A stretch of DNA of 36,157 nucleotides from Pleurostoma richardsiae (GCA_030052745.1 JANBVO010000091.1:1-36157); one strand, 5' to 3'. Shown: positions 1 through 12,194, numbered from the stretch's first letter. Numbers and translations are program-made. The notes: generated by a model from the letters alone, not told the origin.

Positions 1-3000
1 ATCAACTCAGATCTCTGGTGGAGAGGTATTTCACCCCGGCCAAACTAACGTTTGGGGGGCTGGAATAGGAGTAGAGTCGGGCAGCGAAGCGACAGGGACA
101 CCGGCTTGCCATCCCAGCCACTCCCAGGCCTTTTCTCTTCTGGATGCTCGGCAGCTGCTGGCGGCATCAATTCGCTGCAGGTTAGTTTGAATGAACAGGC
201 CAGGCACCGTACTATTGCTCGTTAGGTTCCGCGGCGGGCGCTGAACCGAACGAACAGCTGCAGGTGCTAGACTGAGCACATGACTTTCGGGCTGCGGCTT
301 CCCGAGCTTGGAGGCATTATAGCTCTGAAATCTCGGCAAAGAAAGCCGACACGGTTAGTTTGTCGAATCCATCGTCGTTGTGAATGCTGAGATTGTGCAG
401 CATCGCAACAGGACCGAGTAACTTCGTACTCGTTCTCCAATTAATTACATAAGCCGCGTAGGAACAGAGCTTCCGGCTACGACGGGATTGAGCGAATGGG
501 AGGATTCTCCGCAGCGCCCGCCGGCTCCACGTGACAATAAGGTTCGCCGGCTCTCACAAAGTACCTCCTCCGTACTGTACGGAGTACTCTGAGGTTGGTA
601 CCTTATCTACACGTGTGCTCGAGTAAGGAAAGACATGTCACAAGCGGCGACTTGGGCCGCCGTACCTCGAAGATGCTGCTCCCCGTTGCTCGTCGGTCCA
701 AAACCACTGGCCGCGGAGCCTTCATGCGGGGTCATTCACTTCTCCAAAAGACGGCGATTTGCACAACTACACAGTTGCACTGCACAGATGCACAGGATGA
801 AATCATCACTGCAGCTGATAGGTCAGACGCTGCAGGAGCTAGAGCCCCAACAATCGATCAGCACGGGACAGCAGCCTCCGTCCGGAAAATGACAAGCTCA
901 GAAAGCAAAGCGCCCCTCGAAACACCAGGACGGCACGACCCATGGCGGGATATCCAACTGTACGGTGTCTGGATGGGGGGGCACTAAAGACAGGATTAAA
1001 TTCTCCGAAGAACCTGCCAGTTAGCATCCGTAACAATGGACAATGGACTGACTATCACAGCCAGTCAGAATGGACGCCTAGGAGTGGTTCTCCTGAAGCG
1101 GTGACGGATCCGTGGAATCCGGCTGAATCGCCTGCAGTGCTTGCAAGAAGCAGACATCTGGATGGGTGTCTCACAATGACTGGTGAATGCATGCCGCGGA
1201 AACCCATAGCGATGAGTTGGGACCGGCCGAAAGCGACTCAAGCAAGACTGCGAGGGGCTTCCTAACTCCCAAGAGACCAAGACCGGCGCATGCCTGCATC
1301 TGCAAGAGTGGCATAGAGTGGCTGCTGCATGGACCGGTCTGGCCCTCTGCCGGTCGAAAAGATGCTTTTCTTTGGACGAGGACAGGTCGTCACCATGCAT
1401 GTGTGTGTTCACCCGCCGCTCCCCATACTGTGTAAGGCCATAATTTCTTACACTCCATCTTCCTTCCCCTCCGGCTGGCATTCAGCCACGGCTCGTCCCA
1501 GTCAGAACGGGCGTTCTTATGCATCCTCCTGAATTTGTTGAGCAGCGAGCAGGCGTCGCACCGTCACTTCGACATGTCATTTCGTAAACAGTGCTCCCAG
1601 ACGCTCGCACCACTCTGTCCAGGCGGGTGCATAGTGCATCATCAGTACCGCCATCGTCGTCAATATCATCATATCGAGGGAAGGAGCCAAAAGCGACATC
1701 CTGCCTCGAGCTAGTCATGCACTGCGTTATTATGACGGCAAGTCTCTTTGTCGCTCAACTACCGATTCTGGGCGGCACACTCTCCAAGTATAGGTAGTGT
1801 CTCGACCTCGCCAAGTCCCTGCCGAGAGTCTGCTCGTACCAGCGCTGGATACAGAGGATCATGACAGTAAATCGTTGACCCCTTTTCTTCTCCTTCGCCT
1901 ATCTGCGTGCACGGTGTTCGACGGCGCATATGGCCCGTCTCAGCCCAGGGTAGGCTTATCGCCGGTACTTAATAATCTGCTGCATGGTGCCCCGCGTCCA
2001 ATAACATCACCAGGATAAGAAGGATCCAGGCAAGGCAGGCTAGATAAGGTACCTAGTTATCAGGAACAGGTCATACGTGCCTTATGTGCATGTACGGAGT
2101 ATGTATGTACCTGACAGGCTGCTGCCTTGCCCCTTTCTCTAGCCTGACGGATGGCCGTTGGCAGTCGGCACATAGCGCTGAAATAGACAAAACCAAAATC
2201 TTCAAGACAGTTGTCTTGGTACACCGGGTGGTTTGGGCTGAGAGCCTGAGACAGTCATTGCCTTTCCACATGCCATTGGAAGAAGAAGCTATTCGGAGTT
2301 TGCCCCGGCTCCTGGGCTCCACTTGTCACACAGGTCGTCAATAACTGCACCGGCCAGCCCCAAGCCCACTTCGCCTAAACTGTAAAGTCTATGCTGCTTG
2401 TACTTCGCCGTCATCGCTGGCCCCTGGTCTTGTATCTGGTTGTATTGTGGGTATGAGCTCGAGGCTGTGGTTAACGTACAGTACTTCGCATGTGCTTCGT
2501 TGATGAGGACGTTGTTGCAAGTCATGAATGGCCTCCCTCGCAATCTCGAGATTTAGAGCTTGGCATCAGGATCAGAAAAAGGGTCTGCCGCCTAATACAG
2601 GTAATGCACGGATCCGTACGGCTAGATAGGCGGGACAAAAGCTAACGACGGATCTCACAGATCGCCCGAGTACCCTGCGCGGTTATCATCATACCATTCG
2701 ACCCCTGACCCCTAACAACACGACATGGCGCCATTCTTGAAAAAACTTGGCGTTGGTTGATTGACGAACGGTGATCAGATAAGGTGAAAATCTGAAATCC
2801 TGCTCTTCTTTGGCTCGTGCTTGGCTTGATACCGGATGATGCGGCAGATGCTGAGGGCGAATCTGCAGCCTCAGTAGCGGCGACATGCCCGAGGCCCTGG
2901 GCAATGGTCTTCAAAGGGGTCCTACATGCAAAAGGTTGGGATGGTGGCTCTTGCTTGCCTCGGCCCCCTGGGATTGGATCGTGACAGATCGCAGCCAATT

Positions 3001-5093
3001 GACGCTCGGACGTCTGTACACCCGTACGGACAGCACCGTACTCTAGACACCAACTTTCCTTTTGTTCTCGGGCGGCCGTGTCGACATCACCGCCCCAACA
3101 GAATGCTTCGCACCAGAGAGAGCGCTATGTAGTCCGCAAATGGCAGCCAATGTAAGGTACCGAGCTGAGCCGACAATAATGACGAGGCGGCAACAAACTC
3201 GTCGCCTCTGTCGAGAGATCAGAGAGGGACCCTCGATGCGGAACAGCTGAGACTGCATATCAACTACGAATTGCATGCGAGGTGGCATCTTGTGGCTTGA
3301 GCTAGGCCCATCTCGATCACAGCCTCCCCAAGCCATCGTCAGCCGGCCGGGCGAACCCCAGAGCGGAGGAGGGTGGTGGTGGTGGAGGACTTGTTCCGTT
3401 CACGACGAGCTACCGGACGGGTAAGCGGCCCAGGACCATAGCTCACGGCTGCGGCATACACTAATCGTGCTGGACGGCGAGGTGGTTGATGTACCCGTAG
3501 CCAACGCTGCTTCTTTCACGGCCATTTTCCACGACGAAGGCTCAGTTCGGGCTCCAGACTCTGGCCTCTTCGGGCCTCTTCGAGACATGGCCGAGATGAT
3601 CGCCCACCTGCAGCCCGGGCTGATGTGCCGTAGTGATAGTGCATAGTAAGCCGTCTAGCACTCTGCCGTGTCCTGTAGATAGGACAGAGGGAAAGATGCG
3701 TCCTGTCGATAGATAGAGCCGCGTGGCAGCCGATCGAGCCGGGGGCATGCCCAGCATTCTCGAGCCTAGGTCTCCATTCTTCCTCATTATTGTCATGTTC
3801 CTTTCTCCCAATGTCTTCATCGAAAGTCGCGTGTGCCCAGCTCCACCACCACCCTCCACCACAGTGGCCACACGCAGCAGGATGGGCCCAACCAGCCAGT
3901 GAAGAAAGGGGAAGAAGGGGGGCCGCCAATCACTGCAACACCAGGTTTAGCGCGATAAGCCGTGAGCCACACGACGGACGCAAGAGACAGAGGCTCCACC
4001 CCGGGCGGCCTACGTCAAGCGTGGTCTTGGCCAGAGCGGTTTGCTGGGGCGGCCCTCGTCTCTGTGGCCCGTGTCGTGCTGCTAGGGCCTTTTACGGTGG
4101 TAGTTTCATCTTCGCCGCCTCCGCCGCCCCTCCAAGCTATTCTACCCTCGTCTGTAGCTGCTCGGAGCGCTGGCCCTTGTCGCCCGCCGCCGTTGCGCCC
4201 CTGCCGGAGAGCCTCTCTCGCTGGAAGAGAGGCGGACAGCGAGGTAAGGAGAAGAGAAGAGAGACACGGAAGGGTGATTGTGAAGCTTGCGTGTCTGCTC
4301 GTGTGCGCGGCGCGCGCAGGGATAGTAAGAAGGAAGATCCAGAGATCATCAACACCACCACCGCCACCACTTGGACCACCGCCCCTCCTTCCGCCCCTGT
4401 CCGCTGTGCCCCTCATACTCCGGTCTCCTTGGCCGGCTCTCGAGAGACAGCCAGCCTCTTCCTCTGCCTGCGTCCTGCAGCATCGACGAGGGCGACGCGG
4501 GCGGGTACTCGGCTCGGTGGTCGTGGATCGAGAGAAAGCCACTTTCTGGCTCTGCTCGCATCACATCTGAGATTGCACGGCAGCCTTCGTACCACCTTGG
4601 CCGATACGTGCAGGCAGGACCGGCCTGCGCCTGCCCCCCCGGTTGGTGCAGGTACATGTACACTACATGCGCTACTGCGCTGTACTGGTGGAGTGGATAC
4701 GGTACAGCCCGGTACCTTTGCCAGAGAGCAACAGGCCACCCCTCGTGCCTTTGATGCACCACCGGCGCCGCTCTGGTCGCTCTTCGCCGCCCCAGTTTCC
4801 GCACGTCCAAATTCATTTTTCTAATCCAACCGCCCGTCATCACCACCACCGCCCTCCATCTCCGTCTCCGCCGCCCTCAACGCTCGACGATCCCTACCCG
4901 ACGATGACTTCGCTTCTTCACTGCTACTTCTACTACCACTGATCATTTCTTGCCGACCACCTGCACTTCTTGCTTCTTCACGTCCACAGTCGGAAATGGC
5001 CTTTTGAATACTCAATTCACCGCTCCCTCAAGTCCAAGACGCCTCAAAACCCCGCCTGACGAGCGTGTCCCAACCGACTGTCGCTCCCTCAGC
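1..5093. other. gene-free upstream region
   Basis: No protein family is recognisable on either strand. The open frames here are short, overlap one another in several frames and lack any motif I know. The right part (about 3350-5090) is rich in CT and CCACC runs and has few stop codons because of its base composition. That explains the longer open frames at 3790-4824 and 4015-4542, which look non-coding. This part probably holds the promoter and 5' leader of the kinase gene at 5143. Small sites are a perfect inverted repeat at 568-584 and a ten-base palindrome at 2725-2734. No tRNA or transposon signature was seen. Confidence 0.6.
568..584. repeat. short inverted repeat CTCCGTA-CTG-TACGGAG
   Basis: Two perfectly complementary 7-base arms are separated by 3 bases. 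A related half-site, TACGGAGTA, lies at about 2093-2101. Motifs of this kind recur in intergenic DNA of many filamentous ascomycetes. Whether they are protein-binding sites or remnants of a repeat cannot be told here. Confidence 0.5.
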
Positions 5094-5252
5094 ATGTCGT
5101 CGTTCCGCAACCGCGCCCACGTCGACTCAACCTCTTCCCACCATGGAATCGCAGCAATCCAATCACCCACGGGCCACGCCGCACCCTCATCCTCATCTCC
5201 AGCACATCCTCACGTCCCACTCCTCTCAGAGCCCCCAGCGGACCGTCAGTAG
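5094..5252 (+). promoter_or_regulatory. overlapping upstream ORF of the kinase gene
   Basis: An ATG at 5094, with A at -3, opens a 52-codon frame that ends at 5252. It is out of frame with, and overlaps, the proposed kinase start at 5143. If the mRNA leader includes it, ribosomes would have to leak past it or reinitiate to make the kinase. The transcript start is not visible in sequence, so the regulatory role is inference. Confidence 0.4.
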
Positions 5253-8200
5253 CACGCCCGTCTCTCCCGGGCTCTTCAACCCGTCCAATCCCCGCCCAAC
5301 AATGAACTTCTCATCCCACCCCCTGTCCGAGGGCACGACGCCCGCCCAGAACAGCCCCTACCTGCATCCTCTGCAGACGCACAAAGTCAGAGAGTAAGTC
5401 GCTGTTCTCCCTGCCCCCGTGGTCATCGTGGCTCGCCGGTGCCCGTCACTGCTCTCGTTCCATCATTGGGGCGGGAGGCCCCTTCCAGCGGGCGGACCTG
5501 CGCACAACCCTCACCCACTAACCACTGGTTTCAACAGGACGCACGTCGCCAATGTCGACAGGGACTTCACGACCGGTCGGAAGATCATCAACAATTACGA
5601 GGTTATCGAAGAGATCGGAAGGGGCGTGCACGGCAAGGTCAAGCTTGCCAGGAACCTCGAAAATGGCGAGAGCGTAGCCATCAAGATCATACCTCGCTTC
5701 TCTAAGAAACGGCGGCTTGGTAGAGTGATGGCCAACATGTCTCCACAGGAGAAGTCTAAGAGAGAGATCGCCATCTTGAAGAAGATCCGACACCCGAACG
5801 TAGTCGCCCTTCTTGAGGTCATCGACGACCCGGAGCTGAAGAAGATCTACATGGTTCTCGAGCACGTCGAGCTCGGAGAGATAGTATGGAGGAAGAAGGG
5901 GCTACCACATATCTGCGCATATGAACGCCGTCGAATTGAGCGGGAAATGCGCGGCGAGCCGCTCACTGCTCAAGAAGAGGAGTATGGCCGCATGCTTGAA
6001 CGGCGACAGACCATCAAGGAGATGAGACGAGCAAAGACGGCTCTAATGATGCAGGCCAATCAGGAGCACTACTGGAGCCTCGAATACAGTCCACCTGAAG
6101 ACGATGACACTGACACACAATCGCGCCTGTCCGTCAGGGATGGCATCGAGGCAAACTTCGATCAGACGGTGTCATCAAATCCGCCTTCGATGAAAGGCTC
6201 ACGCGCGTCCTCGAGGGCACCTTCCAGGAATCAGTCGTACCGCTCACTCTCCAAGGCCCTCGGCCAGCACGCTGCCGAACCTGACCTACCACGGCTTCCC
6301 AGCGAGGAGGATCTCGAAACTCCAGGGCCCCTGCGATCAAACCAAGCGTCATCCAGTGCCCTGGACGGCACGATGTACGGGGCGTATGACGATTCTGCGT
6401 TTCGTGGCCGGTCCCCCAGCATGGCAGATTCGATCATCTCTCACATGTCTTCTGTCGACCTCAATCCCCAGGCTCACGACCCCTTCGCTGACGACTACTC
6501 TTACGTACCATGCTTCACTCTAGACCAAGCCCGTATAACATTCCGCGACACTGTCTTGGGCTTGGAGTATCTCCACTATGAAGGCGTCGTCCATCGCGAC
6601 ATCAAGCCTGCGAATCTTCTCTGGACAAAGGACCACCGCGTCAAGATCTCTGATTTCGGAGTCTCTTACTTTGGCCGGCCCATTCGAGACGGCGAGCCCG
6701 ACGATACAGTATCGGAGTCTGAAGCCGCGGACTTCGACGACGACCTGGAGCTCGCTAAGACCGTTGGTACCCCCGCGTTCTTCGCGCCCGAACTTTGCTA
6801 TACCGACCTAGACACGGATGAGCAGCCCAGGGTATCCGAGCAAATCGACGTCTGGTCTCTTGGTGTAACTCTCTATTGCATCATATTCGCTCGCATCCCT
6901 TTCATGGCCGAAGACGAGTTCCAGATGTTCAAAAGGATCGCAAAGGAGGAGGTGTACATACCGCGGAAGCGTCTTCGGCCTGTCGATCCAACTACTCAAC
7001 CCAACACCACGTCCCTCTACAAGCGTGTCAACAGCGCCCCGTATCGTGATGATGATGAGCTCGCTTATGAAGAGATTAGCGACGATCTCCACGACCTGTT
7101 GAAGAAGATGCTCATCAAGAACCCAGAGAAGAGGATCCGTCTGAAGGATGTGAAGCGGCATTCTTGGGTCATTCAGGGCATCCAGAACGTCTCCGCGTGG
7201 CTCGAGGAAACCGACCCATCCCGGAGGACAGCTGGTCGGAAGATTCAGGTCGACGAGAGGGAAATGGACTCTGCAGTCGTCCCAATATCCTTCCTCGAAC
7301 GAGCAACATCGAAGATCAGAAAGACATTGGGCAAGTTTACTCACCCGCGCGGAGAGCGCGCTGAGAGCTCATCGAGGAGGAGAGCTACTAGTAGTGCGGC
7401 AAGCTCCGCAGGTGACAGCCCAGCTCCCCCGGCGCCCGCTCCTCGCGACATCCGACGACGGAGCCTTCGTGCTGACAGCGATTATTTCGCTGCCCTGAGA
7501 GACTACTCGCAGACCACCAACGAACATCCCCTCTCCTATAGCGTCACTGCGAGCCCTGACCACTCTCCTCGAGATACCGAACCAAACTCAGCGACCTCAC
7601 AACAACCTGCTCCGGTAGGCGGACATCCCTCTCGCCAGACTATTGAGGTATCCTCCGATTTTAACGGAAGAGAAGAGAACGCAGAACGCCACACCCCAAC
7701 GGCGGCCCAACAAAAGTTTGCGCGGCATGGGCATGCGAGATCCATCACGAACGCATTCTTGACCTTGTCCTCTGGCGTCTACGAAACTCGGACGGTGCCA
7801 GCAACGCCTGCTGTTGACGGCTGCTCCGATGACGCAATATCCATGTTGAGGAAGGGCCGGGATATGCGTCCGACGTCTGATGATATGTCTCGAGCCCGGT
7901 CCGCAGACCGGGCTTTGGTGTTCTCGAGCGCCGACAAGCGAGCTGAGGCCAAGGTCTCACTCAGCACTGCCGTGGCTCCTGGGAGCGTGCAACTACCTAG
8001 GCGCCCACGCCCAATGCGCTCCGTTGACCTCAAGAGCAATGGTGGTGAGAGCTCTTTGCTGTCTCCCAACTTCTTCTCGCCGCGGGCAGTATCCGCTTTC
8101 CAGCAGGGTGATCCCAACGTACACGAAAAGCAGCGTCCCGCGCTCGACTGCGATGGGCGGCCGCTGACGGCGCACCGTATCGACGCCATTCCTGAAGGCA

Positions 8201-9048
8201 AGACCCCTCCTGCTCGGGTCTACAATTTGTCTACCCCCGAATCTTTTGCCCGAGCTCAGGAGACGATGCGTCGGCGTCAGCGCATGGAATACGAAGACCA
8301 AGTCAGGCATCACCAGCTCTCGCAGTCCGCCCCCGAATCTATCAACCCGGCAATGATACCCTGCCCTCCATCGCCCGACGACGACGCTTATCTTCACAAT
8401 CAGGCTCCTCTGTCACGGAATGGTACTTTCGGCACTGCAATCTCGTCCAGTTCTGCATCTGCGGAGGCTCTAACGACGCCATTGACCAGCCCCAGCGAGG
8501 TCACGAGCCCGCTCTGTGTGGCAAATCCTATTCCCCTGAAGGATATCTCTGAGCAGATTGTGGATCAAATACTGGCATTTCAGTCTGACCCCTCTCTCCC
8601 AGCATTGCTTAGTGGAGCATCGTCTGTGTCTGCCGATCTCGAGGGCGAGTTTCTCGGAAACCCTGGCAATCCAAACGACGTCAAGAAGGCCTCTCTCTTG
8701 GAGACCACTGACTCTCTCACTCCTCCGGCAATAGCAAAAGATTCCATTGTTGGGTTCCCACTCGAGCAGCAGGAGTTGGCGGATAGCGGGGCCATTGCTG
8801 TCCACGTCGACGAGAATAGGGTCAAATATCTGACAGCCTCTCCGGCGATGTCGCCACGGAACGTCGATGATGATGACGAGAGCGACAGCGACGAGGGTTT
8901 GACCATGGCAAAGCCGAAGAAGAGAGGCAGCCCGAAGGATAGCCAAGCACAGATGGGCAGAACCGTTTACGGCGCTAGGAGACGCGACACCAATGCCAGC
9001 GTCGGTAGCACGGAGACGGCCAAGAAAGTGGTAGTTCACGGCGACTGA
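5143..9048 (+). CDS. SAK1: SNF1/AMPK-activating protein kinase (Sak1/Tos3/Ssp1, CaMKK class)
   Basis: Spliced CDS is 5143-5393 joined to 5538-9048 (intron 5394-5537, GTAAGT donor, CAACAG acceptor), giving 1253 aa. The start was chosen for its CACCATGG context and because the joined frame runs straight into the kinase domain. A kinase domain spans about residues 105-630: glycine loop IGRGVHGKV near 110-118, VAIK lysine near 133, HRDIKPAN with catalytic D438, DFG at 456-458, then VGTPAFFAPE. A loop of about 200 residues (roughly 206-408), charged and Ser-rich, separates the hinge from the C-lobe. The last 620 residues are low-complexity, Ser/Pro-rich and presumably regulatory. Kinases of this family phosphorylate the SNF1/AMPK activation loop and link carbon, stress and growth control. 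The C-tail contains an unusual hairpin-forming stretch at 7893-7914. Family assignment is firm; which yeast paralogue it best matches is not. Confidence 0.93.
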
Positions 9049-10604
9049 AAATTGCCAAGATTGGTCTTGATGTCATGACGTCCGTCAAGAACTGGAAGAA
9101 CAACCCACGATTTTTTGTTCCAATGCCACGAAGGGTGCAAAGCCCGTGTTGACGTTACTTTGGAATTCAGCAGGCAAGCAATGTATACTGGGATTGCGAT
9201 TATGAAACTGGAGCAGGCAAGGGGTCATAATGATTCGGTGAGCTTGGTGGCGCTCGGGTTATGTTGGCTACGACAATGGCACATGTTCCGGCAGGCATTT
9301 GGTGCCTACGATTATTCTCCCGGGACGATCGAGCAGTATCAAATCCGGTCTTTGAATGGGATTTACGATGACTCCGCGATGGCTTATACGAAGGTTCCCG
9401 GCACCATAGGAGGGTGCACGCCAGGCAAACCGCTGGGGGAGCCGATCCAGTCTCCAAAAAAGGGCATTTAGCAGGATCCATCTGTGTCATATCGGGTCGT
9501 GTGATGGTATCCAGGCCTGTTGTATAGGGGATCTCTACCTGTATTTCATTTGTCTCCTTGGCTCGGAATATACTGGGACCAGAACGGGGTGATGAACAAA
9601 AAGATCAACCGGAACGCGGGCGGCTAAGCTTGTCTAGCATGGAAAGGGGTGAGGCCAAATCTCTGGGCGGTAATTGTGTTAGGAAATATTTTTTCTCAGA
9701 GTGTGATAGACCAGGCCTGAGGAAGAGACCTTCCTCGGCCGAGCGGCATATGCATTTTCTTTAACGACGGAATGGAAATTTATAAGCCCCAGGGGTTAGA
9801 ATGGCCCGGAGGCATCGGCGGCTCTCTTGTTTTGTTCCGTACCCCCCTTTCTTTTGGTGGTTGTCGTCCCAAGTCTCTCAGGGACTGGAAGTGAGTGAAG
9901 TGGTGGGCTCCCTTTCGTTTTGTAAGACGTCCAGACTGGTCGGAGGTTGTGGAGGGGAGCCAGGTAGCCTCAATGCACTCTCGCTGCCTCACGGGGGGGC
10001 AAGAGGAAAGACGCAGGAGGATAGGGATACTGTCAATACATTACGCTCCTTAATTCCTGCATCATAACTGCCCTACCTGGGGCGCTTCTTGCGCTGGCGT
10101 GTCTTGTGATTGATTCCCTGACACCTTTTTTACGAGGCACCTCGTCAACAACTGGATCGAGCCGGAGCCCTGCCGTGACAAGAATTCAATCAGGCACCCT
10201 GGGTACCTTTTTTCTAGAATGGAAGGAGGGAGGAAGGACACTTTTAACGGGACATGTCGAGGCCGGCGTGATCCTCGAATAGCTCGCAACCCCTTCGTAA
10301 ATGTCAAGCCCCAAATCGTCCTCCCTACTGTTCCCGACCACTCGAACTCGGGGGTGACTCTCAAGTAGATGGACGGGGCAACGTTGAGAAAGCACCAACT
10401 ATCGCTGGACAGCCGAAGCGGGAGAATACGAGTGAAGAAAGACCACGATTGGGAGAGACGATGAGACTAGGAGGTTATGTCAGGACGGGGAAAACATAGC
10501 ACCTCCTCGCCACGAGACACACTCCCATGGCCTGTACAGAACAGCACCGCGATTGACAAGTCATTGACCCGTTTGATTGCTCGTTCCATATCCTCTAGTC
10601 TTAT
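9049..10604. other. intergenic region between kinase and ALG2
   Basis: These 1.56 kb separate two convergent genes (kinase on +, ALG2 on -) and should hold both 3' UTRs. No open frame here has a recognisable domain. The 118-codon frame at 9115 opens on a TTG and resembles no family I know. I see no RNA gene and no mobile element. Confidence 0.55.
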
Positions 10605-12168
10605 CTAGTGACCCCCGGCAACAATCCGTGCCGCCAGAACGCCAAGCGCAGCCACAAGCAGTGCCGCTATCGTACAAAGGGCCGCGAACCCGGTGCCGAC
10701 CACCGGCGGCCGTGGCGAGCCCTCGACCTCCCCGAATATCTCGTCCAGCCGCCGGGCCATCCGCAGGTCAGAGAAGCCCTGCTCCACGCGCTCCACACCG
10801 GCCCTCGACATGGCCGCCAGCTGCTCCTCAGACAGGTTGTGGAGCACCTCGTCCATGACGGCCGTCCACTGCACGACCTCCCCCGGCGCCCGCAGCCACC
10901 CCGTGACGCCCTCCACCACCGTCTCGGTGGGGCCGCCCGTGTTGGCGGCCAGCACGGGGACGCCTGCGAGCATGGCCTCGATGGGCACGATGCCGAAGTG
11001 CTCGTTGGACGGGGTGTAGACGAGGAGGCGCGCGGACTTGAGCAGCATCTCTTTCAGGGTGTTGGGGACGGACAGCAGGAAGAGCACCTCCACGCTGTCC
11101 GGGACGTTGAGGGCCGTCACGACCGTCCTGGTCGTCGCGCAAGTCAGACCGAGACCCTCGGCCAGCGCGACCAGCTCGGTGTGGTAGTCGACGTTCTCCG
11201 TGACGCGGTTGTCGTAGCCACCTTCATTCCCCGCCGACGTTAGCCCGCCGATACGAAATTCAGGCAGGAGGAAATACTCACCAGCGATGACAAGCCTGAC
11301 GCCTTGTCTCTTCTCCTTCGGCAGGCCGGCGTACGCCTTGATCGCCAGCGCGATATCCTTCTTCCGCTCGAACCGGTTGATGCTCAAGATTATCTTCATG
11401 TCCCTCCACACCAGCGGCGGGCCCTCTTCCTCGCCCGTGTTCCCATCATTCTTCTTCGGCCGAGTATCCACGCACGGGTACACAACCTTCAGGTCCCTGC
11501 TGCCCACCAGCTTCGGCCACGTCTTCGTGACGATGCCTTTCGTGAACCGGGAGTTTACGGCGATCGCGTCAGCAAAGCCCATGCTGAACTCCTCCAGCGC
11601 GTCGAACGGCCGGCGGTACAGGCGCTTCCACCAACGGGCCCGGCCCTGGGCCAGCAGCAGGTCGGGGAAGTGGCAGTAGAAGAGTATTGGGCACGCGGGC
11701 AGGAAGAGTCGCAGCGCCGGCAGGCCGGCGCTCAGCTGGTCGACGAAGAAGGCATCGGGGGCGAGGGTGCGCAGCTCGGAGGTTATGCAGATTTGGAGGA
11801 TGAGGTGGTATTGGCGGAGTATGGCGCAGAAGATGGAGAAGCGCGATAGGATCGAGGGCGGGATTATGGTGTTGCCGCGGACGCGCACGTCGAGGGTCCC
11901 TAGCGGAAGCAAGATGCTGTCAGCATGTCTGCATAATAGTGAAATTGCTACCGTTTTCGACCAGAAGAAAGAATGAAGGAGGTGGCATACCATCACGGGC
12001 TTCGTCGAAGCAGTGCTTTGAATCGCAGTGGCTGGTGAAGATGACGACTCTGTGGCCACGGTTCTGGAGGCCGACTGCAGCATCCACCACTAATCGCTCT
12101 GCGCCGCCAATTCCCAGGTCTGGGTGGAAGAAGACTATCGTCTTTCTCTTCTCTGTCTTATCAGCCAT
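10605..12168 (-). CDS. ALG2: ALG2, GDP-Man alpha-1,3/1,6-mannosyltransferase
   Basis: Three exons on the minus strand: 12168-11991, 11899-11282 and 11221-10605, encoding 470 aa. Intron 1 (11900-11990) has a GTATGC donor and CTAG acceptor. Intron 2 (11222-11281) is 60 nt with a GTGAGT donor and GCTAAC branch site. It has no stop and is a multiple of three, so the uninterrupted frame would falsely add 20 residues. Removing it restores IAGGYD, a family hallmark. Other GT-B/GT4 features are GIGGAERL near residue 20 and the EX7E motif at E339-E347 (EHFGIVPIE), with a hydrophobic C-terminal segment that fits ER membrane attachment. ALG2 adds the second and third mannoses to the dolichol-linked oligosaccharide on the cytosolic ER face, an essential step of N-glycosylation. 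A short overlapping uORF lies upstream. Confidence 0.94.
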
Positions 12169-12194
12169 CTTGTGCAGAGGCTGGAATCCTCCAT
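12135..12194 (-). promoter_or_regulatory. uORF overlapping the ALG2 start
   Basis: On the minus strand an ATG at 12194-12192 has G at -3 and G at +4. It opens a 19-codon frame ending in TAG at 12135. The frame starts 26 nt before the ALG2 ATG (12168) and overlaps it out of frame. It could lower ALG2 translation if the leader contains it. Neither the transcript start nor splicing of the leader is known. Confidence 0.4.

Noticed and set aside
3790-4824. Long open frames on both strands (344, 202 and 175 codons) upstream of the kinase
   Set aside because: They overlap in several frames, carry no domain, and follow from GC-rich sequence with few stops. The region fits a promoter and leader.
9115-9471. 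118-codon plus-strand frame after the kinase
   Set aside because: It opens on TTG, lies in the expected 3' UTR and shows no family features.
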